From: Bacteroidales bacterium
GTDB lineage: Bacteria; Bacteroidota; Bacteroidia; Bacteroidales; P3
Assembly (NCBI GenBank): GCA_028708845.1
Contig: JAQVXZ010000004.1
Location: 53,391-117,390 of the forward strand
DNA: 64,000 nucleotides
Direction of reading: 5' to 3'
A program made the position numbers and the translations under genes. Below the pieces are notes generated by a model. That model was given only the letters and a program-made list of their open reading frames with translations, had not been told where the DNA came from and ran no database searches. Positions 1 through 8,380 of this stretch are shown here, piece after piece. Each line of letters begins with the position of its first letter. The stretch's first letter is position 1.

Positions 1-181
1 AAGCCAGAATGTAGATTAAGGCATAGAAGACTGAATAGATAATTGCGCCTTCTGAACCTGTGAAACCAAACTTATTGTTAAGGAACAAAAGCAGGATCGC
101 CATCATAATGTAGAAGCCAAAACGTTCTCCCATATTGGCAAGAGCAGCCGAGACTAGCCCTTTTGGATGATTTTTAAACAT
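1..181 (-). CDS. POT-family proton-dependent peptide transporter, N-terminal part (cut by window edge)
   Basis: Only the first 60 codons lie in the window; the gene reads leftwards out of it. The start is the ATG complementary to 179-181. The visible protein begins MFKNHPKG and continues with the ANMGERFGFYIMMAILLLFL stretch. ERFGFY matches the ExxER-type motif in helix 1 of the proton-dependent oligopeptide transporter family (PTR2/POT), which imports di- and tripeptides with protons. A second hydrophobic segment starts before the edge. A -7-like element (TATATTTG on the minus strand at 236-243) lies about 55 nt upstream. The substrate cannot be judged from this fragment. Confidence 0.8.
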   Translation of the reverse strand, partial: MFKNHPKGLVSAALANMGERFGFYIMMAILLLFLNNKFGFTGSEGAIIYSVFYALIYILA

Positions 182-235
182 AGTTTTCTTTTTTAATTAT
201 TAAATTAATTGAACTTGATTCCTAAAATAAGAGTG

Positions 236-243
236 CAAATATA
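236..243 (-). promoter_or_regulatory. Putative -7 element for the POT transporter gene
   Basis: TATATTTG on the minus strand matches the Bacteroidota -7 consensus TAnnTTTG and is followed by GC as in other promoters here. No clear TTTG lies at the -33 distance. Confidence 0.45.
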
Positions 244-298
244 CTTAGACTTATTTACTTCACCTAATTAATTAGATAGGTTTTAACTCTTTTTTTAA

Positions 299-306
299 TA
301 TATTTG
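299..306 (+). promoter_or_regulatory. Putative -7 element for ruvC
   Basis: TATATTTG followed by C, 36 nt before the ruvC start, fits the TAnnTTTG consensus. The -33 region is T-rich but has no exact TTTG. Confidence 0.5.
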
Positions 307-342
307 CAATCTCGTATCAAGACCATAAGAATTTCGACTTAG

Positions 343-924
343 ATGAACAAAGGAGCCAAAGAGAGGATAGTATTAGGAATAGACCCAGGGACCAATGTCT
401 TAGGTTACTGCGTCGTAGAGCAGAAAGGAAGGGAGATGAAACTTCTTTGTATGGACGTTCTTAAGCTGGGTAAGATAGAGGATATGCCCACAAGGATGAA
501 GATACTATTTGATTCTATTATAACTATTATCGACAAATACCACCCCGATATCCTCTCAATTGAGGCTCCATTCTTTGGGAAAAACGTTCAGTCAATGCTC
601 AAATTGGGTAGGGCACAAGGGCTTTGTATTGCCGCAGCTTTCTCAAGAAGCATACCCTTTGTTGAGTATGCACCAAGGAAGATAAAGCAATCCATAACCG
701 GAAATGGGGCGTCTTCAAAGGAGCAAGTTGCCCTTATGCTACAAAGAATACTAAAGTTTGAAGATATGCCAAAGTACTTAGATGCAACCGATGCCCTTGC
801 TGCTGCTCTATGTTATATTAACCAAAGGGATATTGTTTATGAAGAAACAACACCTGCCAAACCAAAGTCTAAGAAGGCTTCTTGGGCGAGTTTTGTTTCC
901 GATAACCCAAATAAGGTAAGGTAA
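343..924 (+). CDS. ruvC: Crossover junction endodeoxyribonuclease RuvC
   Basis: RuvC is the Holliday-junction resolvase of the RuvABC recombination-repair system. The 193-residue product has the RNase H-like core with acidic metal ligands in the expected order: D14 in GIDPGT, E74 in LSIEAP, and D147/D150 in LDATDALAAALCY. The IEAPFFGKN and GRAQG segments are also family hallmarks. Length is slightly above the E. coli enzyme because of a basic tail after residue 170. The ATG start sits 36 nt after a TAnnTTTG element. It converges with rsmI, whose stop lies 3 nt away. No ruvA or ruvB is in the window. Confidence 0.95.
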   Translation: MNKGAKERIVLGIDPGTNVLGYCVVEQKGREMKLLCMDVLKLGKIEDMPTRMKILFDSIITIIDKYHPDILSIEAPFFGKNVQSMLKLGRAQGLCIAAAFSRSIPFVEYAPRKIKQSITGNGASSKEQVALMLQRILKFEDMPKYLDATDALAAALCYINQRDIVYEETTPAKPKSKKASWASFVSDNPNKVR

Positions 925-927
925 TAT

Positions 928-1605
928 CTAAGATTTGGTTAATCCTTGTACCACAATTACTATCTCTCCCTTAATTGATTTGGCAGAGAAATAAGCAAGT
1001 AACTCCTCTATCGTTCCCCTCTTATTCTCCTCATAAAACTTCGATAATTCTCTGCTAACACAGGCTTTTCTGTCTTTGCCAAAGTAGTCTTGGAATGAGG
1101 AAAGCGTCTTAATAAGCCTGTGAGGAGACTCATAAAAGACCATCGTTCTCTCCTCTTGAACTAAGCTTTCTAACCTTGTTTGCCTCCCTTTCTTATGGGG
1201 AAGGAAGCCCTCAAAGCAAAATCTATCACACGGAAGACCCGAATTTACAAGTGCAGGAACAAAGGCTGTTGCACCCGCAAGGGTCTCAACCTCCACATCA
1301 TTCCTAATACATTCCCTCACCAGTAAGAAGCCCGGATCGGATATAGCCGGCGTTCCAGCATCGGTAATAAGAGCAATGGTGGCTCCCGACTTTATCTCTT
1401 GAACAATGCTTTCCACCCTTTGGTGCTCGTTGAAAAGATGATGTGACTGGAGCGGAGTCTTAATTTCGAAATGATTAAGAAGGGGTTTTGAGGTGCGAGT
1501 ATCTTCGGCAAGAATCAAATCAACCTCCTTTAAAATCCGTATAGCCCTGAGAGTAATGTCTTCAAGATTGCCAATTGGAGTGGGAACAAGATAGAGTTTG
1601 GACAT
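928..1605 (-). CDS. rsmI: 16S rRNA (cytidine-1402-2'-O)-methyltransferase RsmI
   Basis: RsmI uses S-adenosylmethionine to methylate the ribose of C1402 in 16S rRNA at the decoding centre. The 225-residue protein starts MSKLYLVPTPIGNLEDITLR, the signature N terminus of this tetrapyrrole-methylase-fold family. It also carries LAEDTRTS, ITDAGTPAISDPG and VFYESPHR in the usual order. It follows trpS on the same strand after a 12-nt gap, so the two are probably co-transcribed. It ends convergently against ruvC. Confidence 0.95.
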   Translation of the reverse strand: MSKLYLVPTPIGNLEDITLRAIRILKEVDLILAEDTRTSKPLLNHFEIKTPLQSHHLFNEHQRVESIVQEIKSGATIALITDAGTPAISDPGFLLVRECIRNDVEVETLAGATAFVPALVNSGLPCDRFCFEGFLPHKKGRQTRLESLVQEERTMVFYESPHRLIKTLSSFQDYFGKDRKACVSRELSKFYEENKRGTIEELLAYFSAKSIKGEIVIVVQGLTKS

Positions 1606-1617
1606 ATAATTATTTAT

Positions 1618-2616
1618 TTAGAATGGTTTAAAACCTATGATTTCCCTAACCTCTCTTATCGTTTTTTGGGCAGAATCTCTTGCCTTTTCACTCCCCTGAC
1701 TTACCACCTTTTTAAGATAAAGCTCATCTTTTTCAATATCAAGTATCCTCTCTCTAAAAGGCAAAGTGAAGTTTACCATATCCTGAGCCAGCTCCTTCTT
1801 CATATCACCATAGCGAATCGAACACTCATTATACTTCTTTTCAAAGAACTCAACCTTGTCCTTACTTGATACAAGTCGCATAAGTGAAAACAAATTATCA
1901 ATCTCTTGCGACATTGGTTCCCTCTCTTTGGTAGGACCAGAATCGGTCTTTGCCCTCATAATCTTCTTCCTTATAACGCTCGGATCGTCCACTAAGAACA
2001 GCGCATTACCCTCTGTCTCACTCTTTCCCATCTTACCACTGCCGTCCAAACCTGGCACCTTCACAAGCTCATTACCAAAGTTGTAAGCCACAGGCTCGGG
2101 GAAATAATCCACCCCATACATCCTATTAAACCTGCCAGCAAAGTCTCTTGTCATCTCCAAATGCTGCTCTTGATCCTTACCAACCGGCACATGAGTGGCC
2201 CTATGTATAAGAATATCAGCCGCCATAAGGCAAGGATAGGTCAGAAGTCCGGCGTTAACATTATTCGGATTCTGCCTAATTTTATCCTTAAACGAAGTAA
2301 CCCTCTCCAATTCTCCAAGATACGCATTCATATTTAAGAACATATAAAGCTCACAAGTCTCAGGCACTTCGCTCTGAATGTATATAGTTGACCTCTGAGG
2401 ATCGAGCCCACAGGCCAAGTACTGTGCCAATATAGTCCTAACATTATAATGTAAATCCTTAGGATTAGGGTGAGTTGTTAGGGAGTGATAGTCGGCAACA
2501 AAGAAATAACAATTATGATTTTCTTGTAGGGAAATAAAATTTTTCAATGCTCCAAAATAGCTTCCAAGATGAAGATTCCCCGTAGGACGCATTCCACTTA
2601 CTATAGTTTCCATCAT
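1618..2616 (-). CDS. trpS: Tryptophan--tRNA ligase
   Basis: TrpS is the class I synthetase charging tRNA-Trp. The 332-residue product has the HIGH-type motif GNLHLG (residues 13-18) and the KMSKS loop as GKMGKS (194-199), with the Rossmann segments between them (YPCLMAADILIHRATHVPVG). The start is one of two adjacent ATG codons; the second would remove a single Met. A minus-strand promoter (TATCTTTG at 2640-2647 with TTTG 22 nt upstream) fits either. It probably leads an operon with rsmI. Confidence 0.96.
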   Translation of the reverse strand: MMETIVSGMRPTGNLHLGSYFGALKNFISLQENHNCYFFVADYHSLTTHPNPKDLHYNVRTILAQYLACGLDPQRSTIYIQSEVPETCELYMFLNMNAYLGELERVTSFKDKIRQNPNNVNAGLLTYPCLMAADILIHRATHVPVGKDQEQHLEMTRDFAGRFNRMYGVDYFPEPVAYNFGNELVKVPGLDGSGKMGKSETEGNALFLVDDPSVIRKKIMRAKTDSGPTKEREPMSQEIDNLFSLMRLVSSKDKVEFFEKKYNECSIRYGDMKKELAQDMVNFTLPFRERILDIEKDELYLKKVVSQGSEKARDSAQKTIREVREIIGFKPF

Positions 2617-2639
2617 ATAAATCTAAGATTTGAATTTTG

Positions 2640-2673
2640 CAAAGATAGGATAAAATTAATTATTTTCTGCAAA
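2640..2673 (-). promoter_or_regulatory. Promoter for trpS-rsmI
   Basis: On the minus strand a TTTG (2670-2673) is separated by 22 nt from TATCTTTG (2640-2647), a good match to the Bacteroidota -33/-7 pair. It lies about 25 nt upstream of the trpS start. Confidence 0.6.
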
Positions 2674-2819
2674 TCGCCCCCCATATACCACCAAGAAATA
2701 AGACGCAAAGTAACTTTAATAGTTTGTTTTTCTTTGACTAATTAGTATTAAATTAATATTTTGTCTGTCAAGTTATTATACTTTATCCATGTTATTAAAG
2801 CATAAAAGATACATATAAG

Positions 2820-2850
2820 TTTGGGTTTAAAGTAATTATTCTTATATTTG
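2820..2850 (+). promoter_or_regulatory. Promoter for the lipoprotein pair
   Basis: TTTG at 2820-2823, a 19-nt spacer, then TATATTTG at 2843-2850: a full match to the Bacteroidota -33/-7 promoter. The first lipoprotein start at 2936 is about 80 nt downstream of the expected transcription start. Confidence 0.65.
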
Positions 2851-2935
2851 CCCCCAGAACTACTTCATATAAAGCTTTCTAATATTAAGGAATATGAAGT
2901 CTGGAGTGGAGAAAAAACATATAAAATACAAAGAT

Positions 2936-3397
2936 ATGAAGAAGTTATTACTAATTTTAATGAGTTTAATCCTCTTTTCTTGTAATGATGATATGGAGAT
3001 TGCAAAGCTACAAGAGGGGGTATATGATTTGGATATAAGAGGAAAATCATATTGCGATGTGAACAATCCAGCTGACTATAGTTGCGATCAAAGGCTAGTG
3101 ATAGCAAAGATTGATCAAACACATTATACAATTGCAATAGGTCAATCCTACTATAATTCAACTGGGGAACCTATTATTAAAGAAACCAAAAGCATATTAA
3201 AGATAACTGAGGGTAAGAAGATAAATGGTTCTATATATGTATATTCGGGTATGGGAACGCTGATTAGGGGGAGTATTGATGGAGAAATAGACCTTGAAGG
3301 TAATATAAAAGGGACTTATGATGGGCAGGAATTTTGTTACCATAGCACCGCTCCAGTGAAAGCAACATTTACTCTTATATATGACCAATACCAATAA
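2936..3397 (+). CDS. Small lipoprotein of unknown function (first of a related pair)
   Basis: Not a recognised family. The reading frame is open from an ATG at 2894, but the ATG at 2936 is the better start because it gives a clean lipoprotein signal: MKKLLLILMSLILFSC, with the lipobox Cys at residue 15 followed by NDD. The mature part is about 139 residues, beta-rich and rich in short G-containing turns, with several Cys. Its second half (KINGSIYVYSG, GSIDGEI, GTYDGQEF) aligns by pattern with the next gene, 8 nt downstream, so the two look like tandem duplicates. Expected location is periplasmic or outer membrane. Confidence 0.7.
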   Translation: MKKLLLILMSLILFSCNDDMEIAKLQEGVYDLDIRGKSYCDVNNPADYSCDQRLVIAKIDQTHYTIAIGQSYYNSTGEPIIKETKSILKITEGKKINGSIYVYSGMGTLIRGSIDGEIDLEGNIKGTYDGQEFCYHSTAPVKATFTLIYDQYQ

Positions 3398-3405
3398 TTA
3401 AAGCC

Positions 3406-3885
3406 ATGAAGAAGTATTTTTTAATAGTAATAGCAGCTCTTTTGCTCTTGTCTTGTAAAGAAGAGGAAAGAGACTTTTCAGGTGTTTATAACGCCAAATT
3501 TGAAGGTCAGTACACCTATAACGACACAATAAGGAGCTATAAAGAAAGCTTTCAACTCCTGATTTCTAAGAAAGACGATACAAAATACAGCCTTTCCTCT
3601 TTTCTAGAAGTTGTAGATATTAGAGATGGCATTGACTATAGTTACTCCATAAGCTCCGAAAACACAATAGTAAATCTTAGTTCTGAGGATAAGATAAAGG
3701 GAGATTTCTATATGCTCACACAAGATGGCCCTTGGAGAAAAGGAAGTTTTGAGGCAAGCATAAAGGGAGATAAGTTGCAAGGAAGCTTTGATGGCTTTGA
3801 GGCAATTTATCAAAGAACAGATACTGGATGGCAAACAATTTTTTGTCCAATTACCAATGGAAAGTTCACCGCAACTAAAGATTAA
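3406..3885 (+). CDS. Small lipoprotein of unknown function (second of a related pair)
   Basis: The 159-residue product opens with a lipoprotein signal, MKKYFLIVIAALLLLSC, Cys at residue 17 followed by acidic residues (KEEERD). The C-terminal half (KIKGDFYM, GSFEASI, LQGSFDGFEAIY) repeats the pattern of the preceding lipoprotein, which points to duplication and divergence. It starts 8 nt after its neighbour's stop and is probably in the same transcript. No catalytic motif is visible. A 22-bp repeat array begins about 75 nt after its stop. Confidence 0.7.
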   Translation: MKKYFLIVIAALLLLSCKEEERDFSGVYNAKFEGQYTYNDTIRSYKESFQLLISKKDDTKYSLSSFLEVVDIRDGIDYSYSISSENTIVNLSSEDKIKGDFYMLTQDGPWRKGSFEASIKGDKLQGSFDGFEAIYQRTDTGWQTIFCPITNGKFTATKD

Positions 3886-3958
3886 CGGTGCAGAAATGAA
3901 GACTCCATAATCTCCTATCAAAGAAGTACTTATCCCAATACGCCATAATGCCAAAAGT

Positions 3959-4068
3959 AAAACGCCGTTTTAAGGTGGTTAAAGTGGCGTTTCGAGGGTC
4001 TTAAAACGGCGTTTCATTATGGTTAAAGTGGCGTTTTACTTTTGTTAAAGTGGCGTTTTGGTTTTTGT
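3959..4068 (+). repeat. Intergenic array A: five 22-bp tandem units
   Basis: Units start at 3959, 3981, 4003, 4025 and 4047, all exactly 22 bp. Each opens with AAA(A/G) followed by a GGCGTTT-type core (GCCGTTT in unit 1) and ends in a variable half, usually closing in TT. Unit 1 contains AAAACG-C-CGTTTT, a dyad. Degenerate G/T-rich sequence follows to about 4130. The array fills most of the gap between the lipoprotein pair and the HU-like gene (3886-4255); no gene is visible there. Confidence 0.85.
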
Positions 4069-4255
4069 GGGGCTTTGGTTTGGTTTTTGTAGGGCTTGGG
4101 TTTGGGAGATTTGGAAAAGGGGGTTTTTGGTTATAATGCAGGGTTTTTTATTAAATAATATTAAATTTTTAGGTCTTGATACAATAAGTTTTAGATATAT
4201 AGCGTTTGGTTTTGTAGTTTATAACAAGTAATATTAACCTTAAAAATTAAAAGTT

Positions 4256-4663
4256 ATGGCAATTAAGTATGTTAGAGTTAAGCGTATTATTCAGGTGGGT
4301 GCGAACCCTGGACAGAAGTATTTGGCAAGACAGGTTAAGAAGAAGACTATATCTTTTGACCAGATTGCAGAGAGGGTACAAGCCCATTCTTCGATGACAA
4401 AGGCTGATGTTTATGCGTCTTTTATGCAGGCTGTGGAGGAGATTACTGAAGAGTTGATGGAAGGAAATCCTGTTCAGCTGGGTGAGTTAGGGACTGTTTA
4501 CCCTACCTTTTCTGCCAAGGCTGTGGATGATTTGGAAGATGTTGATGCTAGTACTATCTCGAAACCTAAGCTTAGATTCCTATTTTCTAAGAAGCTAAGG
4601 GAGAAGATGAAGGAGGTTCCTGTGGAGCTTGACAAGTCTCAAGAGATTAAGGGTCTTCAATAG
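4256..4663 (+). CDS. HU-like DNA-binding protein (HU-HIG/IHF-like family)
   Basis: This 135-residue protein resembles the Bacteroidota HU-related family: MAIKYVRVKRIIQVGANPGQ at the N terminus, a helical region (FDQIAERVQAHSSMTKADVY), then the beta-arm segment GNPVQLGELGTVYPTFSAKA typical of HU/IHF-like folds. The acidic linker and basic C-terminal region (LRFLFSKKLREKMKE) are usual for this subgroup. Such proteins bind DNA and shape the nucleoid. It is monocistronic, with an intrinsic terminator 21 nt after its stop and repeat array A upstream. No convincing -7 element was found. Confidence 0.8.
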   Translation: MAIKYVRVKRIIQVGANPGQKYLARQVKKKTISFDQIAERVQAHSSMTKADVYASFMQAVEEITEELMEGNPVQLGELGTVYPTFSAKAVDDLEDVDASTISKPKLRFLFSKKLREKMKEVPVELDKSQEIKGLQ

Positions 4664-4684
4664 GGACTTAGTTTTTTGAGTGAT

Positions 4685-4719
4685 AAAACGCCGATTTGTT
4701 TGATGCAAGTCGGCGTTTT
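4685..4719 (+). terminator. Intrinsic terminator after the HU-like gene
   Basis: A 10-bp perfect stem, AAAACGCCGA (4685-4694) with TCGGCGTTTT (4710-4719), encloses a 15-nt loop and ends in a T tract. The stem words resemble the units of array A. Confidence 0.75.
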
Positions 4720-4807
4720 GTGGTTTGAGATAATGGGTTTTCTGGTTCGAGATAATAGATTTTATGTTTTTATTTTCTAAATTATAGTATAGTTGAAAAA
4801 ATATACT

Positions 4808-4815
4808 TACTTTTG
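4808..4815 (+). promoter_or_regulatory. Putative -7 element for glmS
   Basis: TACTTTTG followed by C, 38 nt before the glmS start, fits TAnnTTTG. The -33 box is not clear. Confidence 0.5.
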
Positions 4816-4853
4816 CAAGACTAAGATTTAAAATAATTTAAAAGAAGATAATT

Positions 4854-6698
4854 ATGTGTGGTATTGTTGGTTATATAGGGATGAAAGATGCTTTCCCTAT
4901 ATTAATAAAGGGATTAAAAAGACTTGAATATAGGGGTTATGATAGTGCAGGAGTTGCTCTTTTGAATAGTGAAGGGGAGCTTAATGTCTATAAATCCAAG
5001 GGAAAGGTGAAGAACTTAGAGGAGTATTGCATAGGTAAGGACGTAAGTGGAACGATTGGAATTGCTCATACCAGGTGGGCTACTCATGGGGAACCCAACG
5101 ACCTAAACGCCCATCCTCACTACTCACAATCAGAGAATATTGCCCTTATTCATAACGGTATCATTGAGAACTACCTTGCAATAAAGAAGATGTTAGTAAG
5201 GGAAGGCTATACTTTTAAGAGCGATACAGACACCGAAGTCTTGGTTCAGGCTATTGAATATATAAAGAAGAGATATGATTTAACCCTGTCTGAGGCGGTT
5301 CAAAGGACGCTTAAGTTTGTTATAGGAGCCTATGCTATTGGTGTTATTGAGAAGAATAAACCCGATTGTTTGGTAGCTGCAAGGAAGGGAAGTCCTCTTA
5401 TTGTTGGCATTGGAGAGGGGGAATTCTTCCTTGGATCTGACGCAACACCTATTATAGAATATACATCTAATGTTATATATCTTAATGATGAGGAGGTTGT
5501 TCTCCTACAAAGAAACAAGAAACCTGTAGTTAAGACCTTAAAGGATGAGGATGTTCACCACGATATAATAAAGATTAAGCTACAATTAGAAGACATAGAA
5601 AAGGGTGGATATCCTCATTTTATGCTTAAAGAAATCTTCGAACAGTCCAAGAGTTTGGCTATGTGTATGAATGGAAGGCTTAATACTGAGCTTATGGAAA
5701 TAAAGCTTAGCGGTATTACAACCAACATTGAAAGGTTCCGCTCTGCCAAAAGAATCATCATAACAGCCTGTGGTACATCGTGGCATGCGGCACTTATTGG
5801 CAAGTATCTCTTCGAAGAGTTTTGCAAAATACCAGTAGATGTTGAGGTTGCATCGGAGTTTCGCTACCGTAGTCCGGTGATTCACTCAGACGATATCCTT
5901 ATTCCAATCTCTCAATCAGGGGAGACTGCCGATACGCTTGCGGCGATGGAGCTTGCGAAAAGTCACGGAGCATTCATATACGGAATATGTAATGTGGTTG
6001 GAAGTTCAATAGCTCGAGGTACCGATTCTGGCACTTATACACACGCAGGACCTGAGATTGGAGTTGCTTCAACCAAGGCTTTCACAACACAAGTTACGGT
6101 TTTAATTATGATGGCTCTTCAGATTGGAAGGGAATTAAAGACACTTCCTGAAGCAAGATATAAGAAAATAGTAAGAGAATTAGCAAATATTAATACCAAG
6201 ATTGAGGAGTGTTTTGAGCTTAGTAAAGAGATAAGGAAGATATCATCTGTCTTTACTTACGCACGTAACTTCATGTATTTGGGTAGGGGATATAACTTTC
6301 CAGTTGCATTAGAAGGAGCTTTGAAGCTAAAAGAAATCTCGTATATACACGCCGAAGGCTACCCTGCAGCAGAGATGAAACACGGACCTATTGCCCTTAT
6401 TGATGAGGAAATGCCTGTGGTAGTTGTCTCTCCTAAGCTAAAGACTTACGAGAAGATTGTTAGCAATGTTCAGGAAATTAAGGCAAGAAAAGGCAAGATA
6501 ATAGCAATAGTAACAAAGGGTGATGTTGATATAAAGAAGATGGCGGACTTCTGCATCGAGATTCCAGACACCGAAGAGTGCCTAACGCCGCTTCTTACTG
6601 TTATACCTCTTCAGTTCCTTTCCTACTATATTGCAACCGTAAAAGGAAGAAACGTTGACCAGCCAAGGAACTTAGCTAAGTCGGTAACCGTTGAATAA
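4854..6698 (+). CDS. glmS: Glutamine--fructose-6-phosphate aminotransferase (isomerizing)
   Basis: GlmS makes glucosamine-6-phosphate from fructose-6-phosphate and glutamine, the first committed step to UDP-GlcNAc. The 614-residue length is normal. Cys2 (MCGIVGYIG) is the nucleophile of the N-terminal Ntn amidotransferase domain, with HTRWATHGEP and HNGIIENY following. The second half holds two SIS sugar-isomerase domains (ITACGTSWHAALIGKY, PISQSGETADTL, EGALKLKEISYIHAEGYPAAE) and ends in LAKSVTVE. The next gene starts 27 nt later on the same strand, so they are probably one operon. No glmS ribozyme-like leader is apparent. Confidence 0.97.
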   Translation: MCGIVGYIGMKDAFPILIKGLKRLEYRGYDSAGVALLNSEGELNVYKSKGKVKNLEEYCIGKDVSGTIGIAHTRWATHGEPNDLNAHPHYSQSENIALIHNGIIENYLAIKKMLVREGYTFKSDTDTEVLVQAIEYIKKRYDLTLSEAVQRTLKFVIGAYAIGVIEKNKPDCLVAARKGSPLIVGIGEGEFFLGSDATPIIEYTSNVIYLNDEEVVLLQRNKKPVVKTLKDEDVHHDIIKIKLQLEDIEKGGYPHFMLKEIFEQSKSLAMCMNGRLNTELMEIKLSGITTNIERFRSAKRIIITACGTSWHAALIGKYLFEEFCKIPVDVEVASEFRYRSPVIHSDDILIPISQSGETADTLAAMELAKSHGAFIYGICNVVGSSIARGTDSGTYTHAGPEIGVASTKAFTTQVTVLIMMALQIGRELKTLPEARYKKIVRELANINTKIEECFELSKEIRKISSVFTYARNFMYLGRGYNFPVALEGALKLKEISYIHAEGYPAAEMKHGPIALIDEEMPVVVVSPKLKTYEKIVSNVQEIKARKGKIIAIVTKGDVDIKKMADFCIEIPDTEECLTPLLTVIPLQFLSYYIATVKGRNVDQPRNLAKSVTVE

Positions 6699-6725
6699 AC
6701 TAATAAATAACTAAGAAATCTAATC

Positions 6726-8267
6726 ATGATAAAGCATTTTTCCGATAAAGATATTGAGCAAATCAAAGCCTATGGACTAAGTGTTGATGAGGTTGAAGAC
6801 CAGATTATCAACTTTATAAAAGGCTTTCCCTATGTCAAATTGCATGAGAGTGTAAGCAAGGGAAACGGCTTACTTGATATGTCAAAAGCGGAAATAGACA
6901 ATACAATTCGTTATTATGAGGAGAATAAAACGAAGCATTCCATCCTAAAATTCGTCCCTTCTTCGGGTGCAGCAACAAGGATGTTTAAGGATTTAATGGA
7001 GTTTTCAGGGCTATATATGGGCATGCCATACAATATGAAGAACTTCCCTTCGGCTCATAAAACCTTAGATAATATTGAGAGTTTCGCCTTTTACGAGGAG
7101 TTAGAATCAATAATTAACGCAAGTGGAATCACCTTAGAGGAGCATATGGTTAGCGGAAACTACACCACAGTTGTTAACTATATCCTTACCGAAATAGGAC
7201 TTAACTACGGCAAATTGCCAAAAGCACTAATAGCATTTCACCGTTATCCAGAGGCAGAAGAAAGAAAAGTCAGATACGCAATTGAGGAACATCTTGTTGA
7301 AGGAGCAAACTATGCAAGGGAGGAATCCTCAGAAGTCAATATCCATTTCACCGTTTCACCAGAGCATAAAGAGGCAGTTATGGAGCTTATATCTAAGGTT
7401 CAGCCCCATTATGAAGAGGTTTTTGGGGTTAAATACCTTATTAACTACTCCCTGCAAAAGAAGGAAACCGATACCATAGCCGTCAATCCTGACAACACAA
7501 TAGCCTATGATAAGGACGATAAACTCATATTTCGCCCATCAGGACATGGAGCTTTAATAGAGAATCTTAACGACATCAAGGGTGATATTATCTTTATTAA
7601 GAACATCGATAACGTAGCACACGACAAGCTAAAACCCCATACCTATAAGTATAAAAAGCTAATAGCAGGCACATTAATCAAGGTTCAAGAAGAAGTATTT
7701 TCAGCCCTTAGAAAACTAGAAAGTGGAAACTTGAAGTCGCAAGACGTAGTAGATATCATAACGCTATGCAATAAGATAGGCATCAATCTCTCAGAAGAGG
7801 AGAAGAAAAGTGAAGATATGATGCAAGTATTATTTGATAAACTCAACCGTCCAATAAGAGTTTGTGGAGTAGTAAAGAACCAAGGAGAGCCAGGAGGAGG
7901 ACCTTTTTGGGTCATCAAAGACGGACTAAGAAGCCTTCAAATTGTAGAATCATCACAAGTAAATATGCTAGATGAGGAGCAGAAAACCATATTCCAAACC
8001 TCCCAATACTTCAATCCAGTAGACCTAGTATGCGGAGTTAAGGACTATAAATCAAGGAACTTCGACCTAAGAAACTTCATAGATAAGGACTCAGGCTTTA
8101 TATCCAATAAGTCCAAAGATGGAAAACTAATCAAGGCACAAGAGCTACCAGGGCTTTGGAATGGTGCAATGGCGAATTGGATAACCCTATTTGTTGAGGT
8201 ACCTATCCAAACCTTCACCCCAGTAAAGGAAGTAAATGACCTTCTTAGAGACGAACATCAATACTAG
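6726..8267 (+). CDS. DUF4301 family protein, possible UDP-sugar pyrophosphorylase-like enzyme
   Basis: The 513-residue product matches the DUF4301 family, common in Bacteroidota and without an assigned reaction. Two segments look like the UDP-sugar pyrophosphorylase (GT-A nucleotidyltransferase) fold. FVPSSGAATRMFKDL (about residues 77-91) resembles the nucleotide-binding Gly-rich loop. RPSGHGALIENL (270-281), followed by IIFIKNIDNV, resembles the PxGHG...IFVxNxDN block of UAP/UGP enzymes. A GEPGGGPFWV segment lies near residue 390. It follows glmS by 27 nt, which would suit a role in amino-sugar nucleotide synthesis. Family membership is confident; the enzymatic reading is my inference. Confidence 0.85.
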   Translation: MIKHFSDKDIEQIKAYGLSVDEVEDQIINFIKGFPYVKLHESVSKGNGLLDMSKAEIDNTIRYYEENKTKHSILKFVPSSGAATRMFKDLMEFSGLYMGMPYNMKNFPSAHKTLDNIESFAFYEELESIINASGITLEEHMVSGNYTTVVNYILTEIGLNYGKLPKALIAFHRYPEAEERKVRYAIEEHLVEGANYAREESSEVNIHFTVSPEHKEAVMELISKVQPHYEEVFGVKYLINYSLQKKETDTIAVNPDNTIAYDKDDKLIFRPSGHGALIENLNDIKGDIIFIKNIDNVAHDKLKPHTYKYKKLIAGTLIKVQEEVFSALRKLESGNLKSQDVVDIITLCNKIGINLSEEEKKSEDMMQVLFDKLNRPIRVCGVVKNQGEPGGGPFWVIKDGLRSLQIVESSQVNMLDEEQKTIFQTSQYFNPVDLVCGVKDYKSRNFDLRNFIDKDSGFISNKSKDGKLIKAQELPGLWNGAMANWITLFVEVPIQTFTPVKEVNDLLRDEHQY

Positions 8268-8336
8268 AAATACTTAAAAAAACCTAAAACACAAGCTTAT
8301 TTTACAATTAATGATGTCCCAAAACATTTATTTCAT

Positions 8337-8344
8337 TACTTTTG
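8337..8344 (+). promoter_or_regulatory. Putative -7 element for the M23 peptidase gene
   Basis: TACTTTTG followed by C lies 36 nt upstream of the chosen start at 8381 and fits TAnnTTTG. No clear -33 TTTG. Confidence 0.5.
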
Positions 8345-8380
8345 CACATTACATTTATATATAAACAATATTATTTTATT

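Noticed and set aside
4755..4853. Possible glmS ribozyme upstream of glmS
   Set aside because: Only about 40 nt lie between the -7 element and the start codon, too short for the ribozyme, and no pseudoknot-like pairing was seen.
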